Below the pieces are notes generated by a model. It was given only the letters and a program-made list of their open reading frames with translations. It did no database searches and had not been told where the DNA came from. The position numbers and the translations under genes are program-made. Shown here piece after piece: positions 41,731-49,482 of a DNA stretch of 62,286 nucleotides. Location: positions 1-62,286 of the forward strand of contig NZ_JAQUWN010000018.1 of assembly GCF_028692895.1 (NCBI RefSeq), given 5' to 3'. Numbering within the stretch: the first letter of the stretch is position 1; every line of letters begins with the position of its first letter. The DNA is from Pseudodesulfovibrio sp. (GTDB taxonomy: Bacteria; Desulfobacterota; Desulfovibrionia; Desulfovibrionales; Desulfovibrionaceae).

Positions 41731-43461
41731 TCAGCAAAGGGCTCTGCGCCGGAAAAAATGATCCAGCCGATACCTGTGCAGGAGTTGGCTCATTGAATAA
41801 TAGTATATGGATTCGGCTTTGAACATTGCCGCGAAATCATGCACATTCGCGTACAGCTCGACCTTGATGCCGGATGTCGCGATTACCGTTGCCGTAAACG
41901 CCTTTCCCCTTAGCGCGGAGAGGGACGCGTCGAGCGCCATCCCGCGCTCTATCTTCCCGCCGGGAAGCGGAGCAAAAAAGTCGACCTTTTCACGAATGGA
42001 ATCCGGCGTCCTGCTGCTGCCGAGCAAAGAGACCCGACCGCCCAACCCCATGAGACGATCCACCAGAAAACCTGTCAAAAGCGTCGGCGCCGTCCCTATC
42101 AACAAGCAGTCCCGCACATCAGCGGCATCCCCTCCAACCCAGACAACGGCATGACCGTCCAGCAGGCTCGTCTTGGGGGTGATTCTTTCCAGATTCCTCA
42201 ATGAAGCATCAAACCTGGCGTTCTCGAAAAGCGTCACGCTCTGCTCCTGTATGGCGGTATTCCGGGAATCGACATCCCGAGCTACATTTTCCGCCTTATT
42301 GAACGCTTCCAACGCCTCATCATACTGCCCGTTCTTCCTGAAATAGACTCCCCGCGACTGCAACAGGCTGAAGCTCCTGGCTTTCGCCCGCAAAAACACC
42401 GCTTCCGCCTCCTCAAACCGATTCGCATCAATCAGAAACGAATAAATCCGCTCGAACAAAAAGTCGGCATCCCCTTCGCCGACCTTGCCGATGACGTCTC
42501 TCAAGGCCTCGCAACAGGCGTCCCAGTTGTAATATTGAAGAATGCCGCATGTGGCCCCAGCCAGGTCAATGACCCTGAAAGAACTGCACCTCGTCGCGAT
42601 TTCATATACACGAAAGGCTTCTTCAGCCATCCCGGAATTGACAAGCAGCCTCGCCAACGTACACGTCGCCTTGAATTCAGTGAAATCCTTCAACGGGATA
42701 AACTTGTCATAAGGCTCCCTGGCCACCTCACGGCCCGCGGCAGGCCTTGAAGAAACGATCTCCTTCACCACGTCATCCCATATGGCGCCCGGCAAGTGCT
42801 CTACATCAACGACCTTTCTTCCATCGACATAGATGGTCTCATACGACTCACTGTCCCGACCGGGACAGGCGGGAATGAAATCGTCCAGAAAGACAAATCT
42901 CAATCCGTCAAAACGGCTATTATTCAGGACCTTGCGATTGAATTCCTCAACATGGTCAGCCCAATCGTCAAACCAACACGTGCACAATCCGTCCTGAAAC
43001 CATTTCCCGGACGCCCTGACAACAACCGTGAGCCGGGAAGAGGGGTACGCCGATTTCAACTGGTCGATCAAATTGACATACGAGTCCACATACCCCATCG
43101 GCGGTTCATATTGGTCGCACTCGATGCCAAGCTTTGAAACATTGAAATTACTCCCGAGATACGCATCGCCGATCTTATGTATTACCCGCTTGTGAGGAAT
43201 TGTTATGACAATGTTTTTGTAATCGTGTTTTATCAGATCGCCCAACGACGGAATAGGCAAGACTATTCCAGACTTCATATAAATCCGATACAACGTTTCG
43301 CCAAAAGCCTCGATCAAACATTCACGCTGAATGTCGATGCCAGCATTCGGGAAAAAACCAGGGTAGGAAAGAATGTAATTCTTAACTGAATGGCGTCCCG
43401 TCAATCTAGTGGCTATTCGGCTAGACTGGCAGTTACCTAAGACCAGATAATCGTATAGCAT
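41731..43461 (-). CDS. orphan protein with GNCQ-type N-terminus and TPR-like middle, low GC
   Basis: A 576-residue protein with no signal peptide. The N-terminus (YDYLVLGNCQSSRIATRLTG) resembles the start of WcbI-type polysaccharide-modifying enzymes, whose GNCQ motif is conserved. Middle residues about 260-400 are helical repeats of the TPR kind (LLVNSGMAEEAFRVYEIA, RFEEAEAVFLRAKARS, YFRKNGQYDEALEAFNKAE). The C-terminal part has a Rossmann-like feel (GHAVVWVGGDAADVRDCLLI). GC content and codon use are clearly lower than in the surrounding genes, a sign of horizontal origin. GGAAG precedes the ATG. A role in capsule or glycan modification is a guess from the N-terminus only. Confidence 0.7.
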   Translation of the reverse strand: MLYDYLVLGNCQSSRIATRLTGRHSVKNYILSYPGFFPNAGIDIQRECLIEAFGETLYRIYMKSGIVLPIPSLGDLIKHDYKNIVITIPHKRVIHKIGDAYLGSNFNVSKLGIECDQYEPPMGYVDSYVNLIDQLKSAYPSSRLTVVVRASGKWFQDGLCTCWFDDWADHVEEFNRKVLNNSRFDGLRFVFLDDFIPACPGRDSESYETIYVDGRKVVDVEHLPGAIWDDVVKEIVSSRPAAGREVAREPYDKFIPLKDFTEFKATCTLARLLVNSGMAEEAFRVYEIATRCSSFRVIDLAGATCGILQYYNWDACCEALRDVIGKVGEGDADFLFERIYSFLIDANRFEEAEAVFLRAKARSFSLLQSRGVYFRKNGQYDEALEAFNKAENVARDVDSRNTAIQEQSVTLFENARFDASLRNLERITPKTSLLDGHAVVWVGGDAADVRDCLLIGTAPTLLTGFLVDRLMGLGGRVSLLGSSRTPDSIREKVDFFAPLPGGKIERGMALDASLSALRGKAFTATVIATSGIKVELYANVHDFAAMFKAESIYYYSMSQLLHRYRLDHFFRRRALC

Positions 43462-43918
43462 GGCTCTTCCTTTACGCGCGGCTTGGAACTATTGACGATA
43501 GCTACACGCTGCCGCGGAAGATGACAACAACCGGCGAATCGAAAAGTCAACCCCCCATGGCCGCCCGGCAACCGCGGCCTCCGCACTCCCCGCGAACCAC
43601 CATGGCCCTGCGCGCCGTCCGCACCGACGGGCGACCGGCAAACGGGCGTAACATCGCCACGGGATGGCCGTATTCCACGCCAAGCCTATCGGAAACGCCG
43701 AGGCATGTTGTTCGGAAAGCGCGCCAGGTCGCCGCGTTCGCGGTGTCGGCGAAGAAGCGGGCTGACGGCGGACACGGACGGCGCGGTCCACCTCCCGGCC
43801 TTGCGGGCCGGGCTCCGGCAGAAGGCCGCAGGCACGAAGGGGAAGGCCGCCCCCCCCAAGGCCTGGCGAGATGACGGGCGGCGGGCGTTAGGCGGAGGGC
43901 CGGGACCGGCCCTCCGGA
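43462..43918. other. intergenic region without a supported gene
   Basis: Open frames exist in this GC-rich DNA but none has a ribosome site or recognisable protein features. The last part carries the hairpin after the IclR gene. It may contain remnants of a decayed gene. Confidence 0.45.
43894..43915 (-). terminator. hairpin just after the IclR gene
   Basis: GGAGGGCCGG and CCGGCCCTCC pair perfectly around two bases, three bases beyond the IclR stop on the minus strand. There is no T-run. Confidence 0.6.
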
Positions 43919-44740
43919 TCAGGAGCCGACAAGCTGGCCGGCAATGTCATCGATATCCAACGTGAAGGTGCGGGCCGGAGCTTCGAACAATCGGGAGGCC
44001 TCGACCGCGGCCGCGGGGATATCCTCAAGCAGCTTCCGGGACAAGCCCCTGTCCAGGCGAACGGTGGGCACCGAGCAGCTTATGGTCGCCAGAATGCGCC
44101 CGGAATCGTCGAACACCGGCGCGGCGACACAGCGGATGCCCTTGAACAACTCCTCGAAATCCAATCCGATTCCACGCACCCTGGCGACTTCCAGCTCCCT
44201 GTAGAGCCAGTTGATCTTGTCGCTGTCCACTCCCGCATCGGTCCGCCGCAGCTCCTTGATGAAGCTGCGCAGGTCCTCCTCGGGCAAAAAGGCCAGAAAG
44301 GCCTTGCCTGAAGCCGACAGGTAGGCCGGGAAAGACGTTCCCACAATCGAATCCATTTGCAGGGCGTGGTAGGATGTCTTCTGGTGGATCACCACCATGT
44401 CCACGCCGGAGAGCACGCTCAGGTTGACGGTCTCGTTGACCCTGTCGCGCAAGTGCAGCATGACGGGCCGCACCATGGACACGATGTCGTTCCGCGACGT
44501 GATCTGCTTTCCCAGCTTGTAGAACTTCAGCGTCAGGGCGTAGGCCCCGCCTCGTTCGACCTGGCGCACATAGCCGAGATCCTCGTACGTTCTCAGAATT
44601 CGCTGCAGCGTGCCCTTGGGCATGGAGCAGACCGCGCTGAGGTCCTTCAGCTCCCATTTGCTCTTTGTGGCCATGGTTTCGGCAACGAAAAGCGCCTTTT
44701 CCAGGGAACGCACCATGTAATACTTGTCGTCTGTTGCCAT
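43919..44740 (-). CDS. IclR-family transcriptional regulator
   Basis: A 273-residue regulator with an N-terminal winged helix (MVRSLEKALFVAETMATKS, SMPKGTLQRILRTYEDLGYV) and a C-terminal effector-binding domain (AYLSASGKAFLAFLPEED, RGIGLDFEELFKGIRCVAAPVF, GRILATISCSVPT) typical of IclR proteins, which bind small carboxylates or aromatic effectors. GAGGAG precedes the ATG. It lies downstream of the BCCT transporter gene and close to the catabolic operon, so it is the probable controller of both from the palindrome-rich divergent region at 46.4-46.8 kb. The effector would be expected to be the substrate or a 2-oxoacid intermediate. Confidence 0.93.
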   Translation of the reverse strand: MATDDKYYMVRSLEKALFVAETMATKSKWELKDLSAVCSMPKGTLQRILRTYEDLGYVRQVERGGAYALTLKFYKLGKQITSRNDIVSMVRPVMLHLRDRVNETVNLSVLSGVDMVVIHQKTSYHALQMDSIVGTSFPAYLSASGKAFLAFLPEEDLRSFIKELRRTDAGVDSDKINWLYRELEVARVRGIGLDFEELFKGIRCVAAPVFDDSGRILATISCSVPTVRLDRGLSRKLLEDIPAAAVEASRLFEAPARTFTLDIDDIAGQLVGS

Positions 44741-44785
44741 CGTCTCCTCAGAGGCTCTTTATCCGGCGAATTTGCAGGGCAGGGA

Positions 44786-44823
44786 ATTCAAATGCCCTTC
44801 GGTTGAGAGAAGGGCATTTGAAT
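44786..44823 (-). terminator. strong hairpin between the BCCT and IclR genes
   Basis: A perfect 15-bp stem (ATTCAAATGCCCTTC with GAAGGGCATTTGAAT), loop GGTTGAGA. It begins two bases after the BCCT stop on the minus strand. Without a T-run it may allow partial read-through, giving less IclR than transporter. Confidence 0.7.
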
Positions 44824-44824
44824 A

Positions 44825-46390
44825 TTAGCCGTTACCGGACTCACTGTCCAGCCAATTCGGTTTCTTTAATAAATATATTCCATCTTTTACAAGCGATACG
44901 CACATGCCGAACGTGAACAGCATCATGGGGAACCCGGCAAGGGAGATGAGCCCCCGGACGGGCTCGATCCCGCCCGCTATGCACAGGACATACGCCACGA
45001 GCCCGACGATGACTCCCCAGAGCACCTTGAGCCGCTTGGGAGGCTCCTCGTCCGCGCGGACGCCCTTGGTCGAAATGATCGCCAGCGTCGCCACGAGGGA
45101 GTCGGTCATCGTGGCGAAGGAAAACACGATGGTGACGACGAACAATCCCATCAGCATCTTGCTGTACGGGAACTGCGAGAGGATGATGTAGACCATGGAC
45201 TCCATGCCGAACTTGTGGATTCCGGACCAAACGTCGACCAGGCCGCTCCACTGAAAGAACACGGCGGTCCCGCCGAAGGTGGATATCCAGAAATGGCAAA
45301 ACACGGTCGGCGGGATGACGTTGATAAGGATGAACTGGCGAATGGTCCTTCCCTTGCCCATGCGCGCCAGGAAGTGGCCGAGCAGCGGGGCGAAGATGAA
45401 AAAGATCTCCATGTAGGGGACGAGCCACTGCATGGGCCAGATGTCATTCCCCTGCATGGTGTTCAGCAGCGTGCTGTTCCGGAAGAAGTTGTTGGCGAAA
45501 TAGCCGAACGACTCGACCCCGATGCCGAGGATGAACAGCGTCGGCCCGACGAAAAGGACGATGGCCATGAAAAAGAAAAAGGCCCGCGTGGTCCCGGTGG
45601 AAAGATAGCACATGCCCCGCCTCAACCCCGAATACGAGGAAAGCACGTAAATCGGGATGATGACGGCCGCCGCGACGCCCCAGGTCACCGGGCCCGGCGT
45701 GTAGTCGAAGATCCTGCCCGTGCCGCTCCCTATCTGCATGAGCCCCGCGCCCATGCTGGTGGCGACGGCGCAGCACAACGAGAAGAGGCAAATGGCGTGA
45801 ACCATCGGCGTCAGGATCGGACGCAGCCTTTTCGGAAAGAGCGCATACATGCCGGCCGCCACGGACAGGGGATAGTGCCTGTTGTAGCTGACCAGGGCGA
45901 TGGCCACGCCGCAGACCGAATAGAAACAGTACTGGGCGATGGTCCAGTGCAGCGTGGTCTGGGCGATGGCGAAAACGCCCGCGTCTTTCGTTCCGGGTTC
46001 GATATGCAGGCTGAGCGGTGGCTGCATCATATGATAGATGGGCTCGCCCATGGCCCAGAACAGAATGCCGATGCCGATGCAGCCGCAAAGGGACAACGCG
46101 AACCACTGCCAAAAAGAGAACTCCGGCTTGGCGTCCTTGCCGCCCAGCCGGATGTTGCCGATGGGCGAAAAGGCCAGCCCTGCGGTGAACATGACGATGA
46201 TGATCCCCAGGGAGACCTCCAGCCATCCGAAATTCACATGGATCCATGACATGGCGCACGCCAGCAGATCGGCAAGCCGCTGATGGTAGATCAATCCCAG
46301 GGCTATGCCGCCGAGCAGCAGGACAAAACCGGGCCAAAACGTATAGTGATTCAACGACCTTCTGTCGTCATCCGTTTTCCCATCTGGCAT
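44825..46390 (-). CDS. BCCT-family transporter with an altered substrate-site aromatic box
   Basis: A 521-residue, about 12-span transporter of the betaine/choline/carnitine family. It has GIGILFWAMGEP, HWTIAQYCFYSVCGVAIAL and the loop PLLGHFLARMGKGRTIRQFI. In BetP-type proteins the TM8 stretch before PFVG contains tryptophans that bind the trimethylammonium group; here the equivalent stretch is EIFFIFAPLLG, with none. The TM4 box keeps one Trp but has Tyr where a second Trp usually stands. This suggests a substrate that is not a classical betaine, such as an amino acid or amine. It is divergent from the oxidation operon and separated from it by a shared regulatory region. GGAGG precedes the ATG. 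Confidence 0.92.
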   Translation of the reverse strand: MPDGKTDDDRRSLNHYTFWPGFVLLLGGIALGLIYHQRLADLLACAMSWIHVNFGWLEVSLGIIIVMFTAGLAFSPIGNIRLGGKDAKPEFSFWQWFALSLCGCIGIGILFWAMGEPIYHMMQPPLSLHIEPGTKDAGVFAIAQTTLHWTIAQYCFYSVCGVAIALVSYNRHYPLSVAAGMYALFPKRLRPILTPMVHAICLFSLCCAVATSMGAGLMQIGSGTGRIFDYTPGPVTWGVAAAVIIPIYVLSSYSGLRRGMCYLSTGTTRAFFFFMAIVLFVGPTLFILGIGVESFGYFANNFFRNSTLLNTMQGNDIWPMQWLVPYMEIFFIFAPLLGHFLARMGKGRTIRQFILINVIPPTVFCHFWISTFGGTAVFFQWSGLVDVWSGIHKFGMESMVYIILSQFPYSKMLMGLFVVTIVFSFATMTDSLVATLAIISTKGVRADEEPPKRLKVLWGVIVGLVAYVLCIAGGIEPVRGLISLAGFPMMLFTFGMCVSLVKDGIYLLKKPNWLDSESGNG

Positions 46391-46502
46391 AGGAGCCTCC
46401 TATTTCCCTGTAAAACGCCGCTCGGGTCGTGGACCTGACGTCTTTACACGATGCGATATACGCCTCACAAGGCTATGGTGATTCGATTTTCATGAAACGT
46501 TG

Positions 46503-46525
46503 TACCACTTTGTGGTAGGCCTACC
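46503..46525. promoter_or_regulatory. overlapping palindromes, candidate IclR operators
   Basis: TACCACTTTGTGGTA (46503-46517) is a perfect TACCAC-N3-GTGGTA palindrome and overlaps GGTAGGCCTACC (46514-46525), another perfect palindrome. They lie in the BCCT leader. The shared half-site GGTA recurs in the operator near 46765. Confidence 0.55.
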
Positions 46526-46619
46526 GCATGAATCGAATGTTGTCAATCCGTGACCCGCAAAAGATTCGTCAAAAAACATTCGCGAACTATTTGCAGCAAA
46601 ATAACAAGATTTTCAGATG

Positions 46620-46647
46620 ATTGTATGCCAAAATTCATTTTTGACAA
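46620..46647 (-). promoter_or_regulatory. sigma-70-like promoter for the BCCT gene
   Basis: On the minus strand TTGTCA and TACAAT are 16 bases apart. Transcription would begin near 46612, giving a leader of about 220 bases that passes the palindromes at 46503-46525. Confidence 0.55.
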
Positions 46648-46665
46648 CTTTTTCTTCGAAATGGG

Positions 46666-46694
46666 TTGACGCAGCCCCTAGCCCCGGTTATTTT
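46666..46694 (+). promoter_or_regulatory. sigma-70-like promoter for the oxidation operon
   Basis: TTGACG and TATTTT are separated by 17 bases. It lies back to back with the BCCT promoter. The palindrome at 46765-46777 lies about 65 bases downstream of the predicted start, a position suited to repression. Confidence 0.6.
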
Positions 46695-46764
46695 GATTTT
46701 ACAAAACACTGTACCGCATTCCGGAACGTAAACCCATCGCTTCTAAACGTTTCGCTGCAATAGT

Positions 46765-46777
46765 GGTACGCCGTACC
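46765..46777. promoter_or_regulatory. palindrome GGTAC-GCC-GTACC, candidate IclR operator
   Basis: A perfect 5-3-5 palindrome in the leader of the oxidation operon. A partial relative (TGTACCGCATTCCGG) lies near 46710-46724. The GGTA/TACC half-site is shared with the palindromes in the BCCT leader. Confidence 0.55.
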
Positions 46778-46842
46778 GGATTACGGTTTTTAGATTGAGG
46801 CAAACACTGAAGCAAACCGCAACAAATTTCATTGAGGTGCAT

Positions 46843-47913
46843 ATGGCCCAAGAAACTTTGTTCTTGAAAAACACGGAGGCCTTCGCCGAGAGCCTGGCCC
46901 GGTGTGGAGTGAAATACCACTTCGCGTACCCGATCACCCCGGCGACGGACGTGATGAAGCGCATGGCGGTCATCCTGCCCGCCTATGGCGGGGAAATGAT
47001 GCAGATGGAAAGCGAGCTGGCCGTGTCCAGCGCCCTTGCGGGCGCCGCGTGCACCGGCAAGCTGGTGGCCACCTCCAGCTCCGGCCCCGGACTGACCCTC
47101 ATGCATGAGGCCATCGGCTTCATGTGCGCGGCCGAACTGCCCTGTCTCCTGGTCGACTCCATGCGCGTCGGCCCCGGCGACGGCGACATCCTCGGCGCCC
47201 AGAGCGATTATTACGTCGCCACGCGCGGCGGCGCCCACGGCGACTATCACACCATCGTTCTCGCCCCCTCCTCCGGGCAGGAGATCGCGGACATCGTCCC
47301 CACCGGCATCAAGCTGGCGTACACCTACAGAACGCCGGTCCTCTTCGTGATCGACGGCGTGAGCGCCCAGACAACGGAATCCACCACCCTGCCGGCCTAC
47401 CACGACTACTCCGCCGAGTTCGACACCGCCGGCTGGGCCTTCACCGGAACGCAGGACCACCCCAAGCGGGCGCTCATCACCGGCAGCTACTCCCACCAGG
47501 ACGGCTATGACCTCAACGAGAAGCTGCGCGCCAAGTACGCGACCATCCGCGAAAAGGAACAGTTGTGGGAACAGGAACAGACCGAGGACGCCGAGATCGT
47601 GGTCGTCGCCTTCGGCATCCACGGCCGCATGTGCCGGGACCTGGTCGCCAAGATGCGGGCCGAGGGCAAGAAGGTTGGCTTCATCCGGCCCATCTCCCTG
47701 TGGCCGTTCCCCGAACTCGCCTTCGCCGGGCTTCCGGACTCGGTGAAAAACATCCTCGTTGTCGAGATGAACCACGGCCAGATGGTCGACGACGTCCGGC
47801 TCGCCGTGAATGGACGGATTCCCGTCCACTTCCTCGGCAAGACCGGCGGCGACATGCCCATGAACACCCTGGCTGAGATGATTGCCGAAGCAAACCGGAT
47901 CCTGGGGGAGTAA
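46843..47913 (+). CDS. 2-oxoacid:ferredoxin oxidoreductase, alpha subunit (KorA/VorB type)
   Basis: The 356-residue subunit holds the pyrimidine-binding domain (YHFAYPITPATDVMKRM, MESELAVSSALAGAACTGK, TSSSGPGLTLMHEAIGF) and the transketolase C-terminal-like domain (VVVAFGIHGRMCRDLV, FIRPISLWPFPE). It pairs with the TPP-binding beta subunit encoded next to form an enzyme that oxidises a 2-oxoacid with CoA to acyl-CoA, CO2 and reduced ferredoxin. GAGG precedes the ATG. The subunit pattern is that of 2-oxoglutarate or branched-chain 2-oxoacid enzymes, not pyruvate; the exact acid cannot be told. Confidence 0.93.
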   Translation: MAQETLFLKNTEAFAESLARCGVKYHFAYPITPATDVMKRMAVILPAYGGEMMQMESELAVSSALAGAACTGKLVATSSSGPGLTLMHEAIGFMCAAELPCLLVDSMRVGPGDGDILGAQSDYYVATRGGAHGDYHTIVLAPSSGQEIADIVPTGIKLAYTYRTPVLFVIDGVSAQTTESTTLPAYHDYSAEFDTAGWAFTGTQDHPKRALITGSYSHQDGYDLNEKLRAKYATIREKEQLWEQEQTEDAEIVVVAFGIHGRMCRDLVAKMRAEGKKVGFIRPISLWPFPELAFAGLPDSVKNILVVEMNHGQMVDDVRLAVNGRIPVHFLGKTGGDMPMNTLAEMIAEANRILGE

Positions 47914-47917
47914 TCAC

Positions 47918-48679
47918 ATGGAAAATCTGAGCGCCAAATACGGAAAAACGCTGAACCTCGACAAGCTGACCAGCTACTGCCCGGGCTGCGGCCACGGCAT
48001 CGTGACCCGCCTGGTCGCCGAAGCCATCGAGAGCCTGGGCATCATGAGCCGGACCATCTCCATCGTCGGCATCGGCTGCGGCGGCTTCTCGCACCACTAC
48101 ATGGACATCGACGCCATCGAGGCCACTCACGGCCGGTCTCCGTCCTTCGCCATCGGCTACAAGCTGGCCCGGCCCGACAACATCGTCTTCACCTACGCGG
48201 GCGACGGCGACACCTGCGCCATCGGCCTCGGCGACTTGATGCACGCGGCAAACAAGGGCATGCCCATCACCACCATCATGGTCAACAACACGGTGTTCGG
48301 CATGACCGGCGGACAGATGTCCCCCACCACCCTGGAGGGACAGGTCACGACCACCACGACCAAGGGGCGCGCGGTCCCTCACCAGGGCTACCCCCTCCTG
48401 GTGCCCGAAATGATGCGCGCCATGCCGGGCGTGAAGTACCTGGCCCGGGAGTCCGTGGCCACCCCCAAGGATGTCCGCAAGGCCAAGAAGAGCATCCGCA
48501 AGGCGTTCGAATGCCAGGTCAAGGGCCTCGGCTACGCCTTCGTGGAGGTCATCGTCCCCTGCCCCACCGGCCTCAAGATGAACGTCAAGGACTCCTATGC
48601 GCGGTGCGGCAATGAAATGACGGACTATTTCAAACCTCAGGTCTTCAAAGACGAAACGGAGCAGAGCGATGTTGCATAA
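47918..48679 (+). CDS. 2-oxoacid:ferredoxin oxidoreductase, beta subunit (TPP-binding)
   Basis: A 253-residue subunit with the TPP-binding signature (AGDGDTCAIGLGDLMHAANK to MVNNTVFGMTGGQMSPT) and the conserved early YCPGCGHG motif plus another Cys in GIGCGG, cluster ligands in this family. The ATG at 47918 has GGGGGAG before it, four bases after the alpha-subunit stop. It carries out the decarboxylation and CoA-transfer steps together with the alpha subunit. Members acting on 2-oxoglutarate, branched-chain and aryl 2-oxoacids all look alike at this level. Confidence 0.93.
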   Translation: MENLSAKYGKTLNLDKLTSYCPGCGHGIVTRLVAEAIESLGIMSRTISIVGIGCGGFSHHYMDIDAIEATHGRSPSFAIGYKLARPDNIVFTYAGDGDTCAIGLGDLMHAANKGMPITTIMVNNTVFGMTGGQMSPTTLEGQVTTTTTKGRAVPHQGYPLLVPEMMRAMPGVKYLARESVATPKDVRKAKKSIRKAFECQVKGLGYAFVEVIVPCPTGLKMNVKDSYARCGNEMTDYFKPQVFKDETEQSDVA

Positions 48680-49217
48680 GTGCATGTTTTCGGGGTCGGG
48701 CGGCCAGGGGTCCGCGCTCATGGCGAAGATGGTCTGCCTGGGAGCGATCAAGGAGAACCTGAAGGTCGTCATGACCCAGACCTACGGCATCGAACAGCGC
48801 GGCGGCGACTCCACGGCCTACGTGATCGTATCCGACGAACCCATCGGCAGCCCCATCGTGGAGAACGACGCCGACATCGCGGTGGCGCTCAGCCAGTCCA
48901 TCTACGGCAACTGCTTTGCCGGGGTGGTTCCCGACGGCATGCTCTTCACCAACAGCTCGATGGTCGACAACCCGAAGGAAAGCGACGCGTTCAAGCAGGT
49001 CTTCCTCCCGGTTTCCGACACCGCCGTCCAGCTCGGCACCGTCCGTTGCGCCAACATGGTGATGCTCGGCGCGGTGCTGGCCGGAACCGGCCTGCTCAAG
49101 CTGGAGACCGTCGAAGAGGTCGTGCGGGAAACCATCGGAAACAAGAAGCCTCAACTGGTGGAGCTGAACATCGAGGCTTTGCGCAGCGGATATTCCGCCA
49201 TGAAGAAGGAGTCGTAG
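48669..49217 (+). CDS. 2-oxoacid:ferredoxin oxidoreductase, gamma subunit
   Basis: A 182-residue subunit of the POR gamma family, with the typical SGSGGQGSALMAKMVCLGAI start, QTYGIEQRGGDSTAYVIVS and the ANMVMLGAVLAGTGLL segment. It binds part of CoA in related enzymes. The start overlaps the beta-subunit stop by 11 bases, so the genes are translationally coupled. Length and motifs match the KorC/VorA class. Confidence 0.93.
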   Translation: MLHKCMFSGSGGQGSALMAKMVCLGAIKENLKVVMTQTYGIEQRGGDSTAYVIVSDEPIGSPIVENDADIAVALSQSIYGNCFAGVVPDGMLFTNSSMVDNPKESDAFKQVFLPVSDTAVQLGTVRCANMVMLGAVLAGTGLLKLETVEEVVRETIGNKKPQLVELNIEALRSGYSAMKKES

Positions 49218-49218
49218 A

Positions 49219-49434
49219 ATGAGTGAGAAACATCATGTCATCGACGCCCGCCGCTGCAAGGCCTGCGGGCTTTGCGTGAGCAACTGCCCCAAGGCGGTTC
49301 TTGCCCTCGGCGCCGCGATCAATGCGCAGGGGTACAACTACGTCGTCCAGGAACACCCCGAGAACTGCGTGCTTTGCGACATTTGCGGCACCATCTGCCC
49401 CGACATGGCCATCGGTGTCGTCGTAGACCAATAA
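49219..49434 (+). CDS. 2-oxoacid:ferredoxin oxidoreductase, delta subunit (two-cluster ferredoxin)
   Basis: A 71-residue ferredoxin with two [4Fe-4S] sites, CKACGLCVSNCP and CVLCDICGTICP. It starts one base after the gamma-subunit stop. It carries electrons from the TPP site to external ferredoxin and completes the four-subunit enzyme, an arrangement commonest in archaeal and clostridial 2-oxoacid oxidoreductases. Confidence 0.94.
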   Translation: MSEKHHVIDARRCKACGLCVSNCPKAVLALGAAINAQGYNYVVQEHPENCVLCDICGTICPDMAIGVVVDQ

Positions 49435-49442
49435 ACGCCCAA

Positions 49443-49465
49443 GGCGCCCGCACCTCGCGGGCGCC
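49443..49465 (+). terminator. intercistronic hairpin after the oxidoreductase genes
   Basis: GGCGCCCGC pairs perfectly with GCGGGCGCC (loop ACCTC). No T-run follows and the next ribosome site comes at once, so it probably tunes rather than ends transcription. Confidence 0.5.
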
Positions 49466-49482
49466 ATTCAAGGAGTATATTC

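Larger units (their letters stand above)
46391..46842. promoter_or_regulatory. divergent control region between the BCCT gene and the oxidation operon
   Basis: An AT-rich 452-base stretch, unlike its GC-rich surroundings, with no gene. It carries back-to-back promoter-like sequences and a set of perfect palindromes listed separately. The layout fits coordinated control of uptake and catabolism by the nearby IclR protein. Confidence 0.7.

Noticed and set aside
37113..41822. A 1569-residue open frame on the plus strand opposite the 968-residue and flavoprotein genes
   Set aside because: Composition is that of an antisense shadow, no ribosome site or domain is seen, and the opposite strand has real signal peptides, motifs and ribosome sites.
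43521..43874. A 117-residue plus-strand frame in the gap beside the IclR gene
   Set aside because: No ribosome site, no hydrophobic or domain pattern, and overlapping frames on both strands look equally open.
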